A DNA stretch of 64,000 bases from Streptomyces sp. P3 (GTDB lineage Bacteria > Actinomycetota > Actinomycetes > Streptomycetales > Streptomycetaceae). Position numbers and translations under genes: made by a program. The notes under the pieces were generated by a model, which saw nothing but the letters and a program-made list of their open reading frames with translations, had not been told where the DNA came from and made no database searches. Positions 63,405-64,000 of the stretch are shown piece after piece. The DNA is taken from positions 3,596,001 through 3,660,000 of the forward strand of contig NZ_CP028369.1 of NCBI RefSeq assembly GCF_003032475.1, in the 5' to 3' direction. Within the stretch, counting starts at the first letter, position 1; each line of letters starts with the position of its first letter.

Positions 63405-63817
63405 TTGAGGACACGTTGGGGATACAACCACGCGGGCCGGCTGGGCCGTTTGGACGGCGGTGAGGATGTTGCTCGCGAAGATATGGCGGTCCTCTTCCGA
63501 GGTGATCGGCAGGTGGACGAACACTCCTGCAGCACCGCGGTAGGTGTCGGTCAGGTCGGCGGGGGAGGAGTGGGCGGCGGCCACGACGCGGGCGCCGTCC
63601 ACGACGGCCTGCTCGTTGCGGGTCACAGCGGTCACGGACCTGCCCGCGGCCGTGAGGGCGGAGGCGACGGGGCACCCTGGGCGCCGGTGGCGCCGTGAAT
63701 TGCGAAGCAGTACGCGCAGCCCGGAACGCAGCCGGTACAGGGGTTGATCACATAGTCGTTCGACGGGGTCTTCGACTTCTGGATCAGGGTCTTCGCCTCG
63801 ATCTCGACCGGTTCCAT
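63405..63817 (-). pseudogene. Chimeric remnant: radical SAM N-terminus fused to an NmrA-like NAD(P)-binding gene
   Basis: ATG 63817, behind GGAGAGGGAG, starts MEPVEIEAKTLIQKSKTPSN and reaches CTGCVPGCAYCFA, which carries the C-x3-C-x2-C cluster motif of radical SAM enzymes. It then runs directly into GATGAQGAP, the start of an NmrA-type dinucleotide-binding fold. A one-base deletion in a C run near 63669 shifts the frame, after which VASALTAAGRSVTAVTRN, GVFVHLPITSEEDRHIFASN and ARVVVS continue the NmrA sequence. That ends abruptly near 63405 at a junction motif. Two genes were thus joined by deletion, frameshifted and truncated. Confidence 0.65.
63407..63429 (+). repeat. Junction motif, copy 3
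   Basis: GAGGACACGTTGGGGATACA followed by ACC, exactly where the NmrA-like coding sequence stops. Confidence 0.55.
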
Positions 63818-63911
63818 GAGGGGCTCCCTCTCCGTTGCCGGCCGCCCGCGCCCGGCGCGAGGCGGCTGGACGCCAGACCTGCATCACGAGGAACAATAAT
63901 CTCTGGAAGTT

Positions 63912-63925
63912 GATTCCATGGAATC
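63912..63925. promoter_or_regulatory. Perfect 14-bp palindrome, probable operator
   Basis: GATTCCATGGAATC inside an A/T-rich stretch (63890-63945), about 95 bases upstream of the chimeric pseudogene's start. It is typical in size and symmetry of MarR/HxlR-type operators. A regulator may lie beyond the window edge. Confidence 0.45.
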
Positions 63926-64000
63926 TAAATGGTTTGCTGGGTGGGCAACTGGTCCGGGGCCTCGATCTCCCGCCCCGCAGGCGGGCGCTCGTGAGCCGTT

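Noticed and set aside
49889..63999. Search for an integrase, relaxase or replication gene in the accessory region
   Set aside because: No frame shows tyrosine or serine recombinase catalytic motifs, so mobility genes are not claimed; the elements are inferred from att repeats only.

Overview
The window looks like a chromosomal segment of a Streptomyces species. Evidence: very high GC with strong third-position G/C bias, GTG starts behind GGAGG sites, a group-2 sigma factor of the HrdA type beside dnaG, and many secreted or membrane proteins with actinomycete-style signal peptides. No species is claimed.

Layout. 1-4.8 kb: two sugar hydrolase genes (a partial glycogen-debranching-type protein and an MGH1-like hydrolase) divergent from a ROK regulator. 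5.0-8.2 kb: pyruvate phosphate dikinase behind a hairpin-rich leader. 8.4-11.9 kb: a less GC-rich patch with a small secreted-protein gene interrupted by an in-frame TAG, followed by an ABC ATPase/FtsX-type permease pair. 12-17.5 kb: serine hydrolase, MerR regulator, SDR, a coiled-coil protein and an IS5-type transposase. 17.6-21.8 kb: the assimilatory nitrite reductase operon. 22-29.3 kb: class F-type sortase with a membrane-anchored neighbour, gamma-glutamylcyclotransferase, M4 metalloprotease, and an MFS exporter divergent from a TetR regulator across a five-copy repeat. 29.5-31.6 kb: assimilatory nitrate reductase. 32-35.8 kb: a three-gene operon (free-standing adenylation enzyme, membrane oxidoreductase, enoyl-CoA hydratase). 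35.8-49.4 kb: housekeeping-like block (DUF218 protein, sirohydrochlorin chelatase, dgt, ferredoxin-reductase-like protein, dnaG, hrdA, heterodimeric ABC exporter, xylulokinase, YtxH protein).

49.5 kb to the end is an accessory region that begins at tRNA genes (two tRNA-Asn, then a CAU-anticodon tRNA). The last 47 bases of the CAU tRNA and flank recur at 55938-55984, and similarity continues for over 100 bases beyond both copies, so related integrative elements probably accumulated here. The first interval holds an alpha-glucosidase remnant, a frameshifted membrane gene, an M20 peptidase with a divergent LysR regulator, and two genes truncated at one junction. No integrase was found. The second interval carries an FMO-type monooxygenase/SDR/aldehyde dehydrogenase operon, an AraC regulator, an MFS transporter and a chimeric radical-SAM/NmrA pseudogene.

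Functional links: nitrate reductase, nitrite reductase and sirohydrochlorin chelatase (siroheme is the nitrite reductase cofactor) are spread over 20 kb but form one assimilatory pathway. Candidate GlnR-type sites lie upstream of both reductase genes. The adenylation/membrane oxidoreductase/hydratase operon is the best candidate for an undescribed enzyme system. The tandem tRNA-anchored remnants are the clearest structural discovery.
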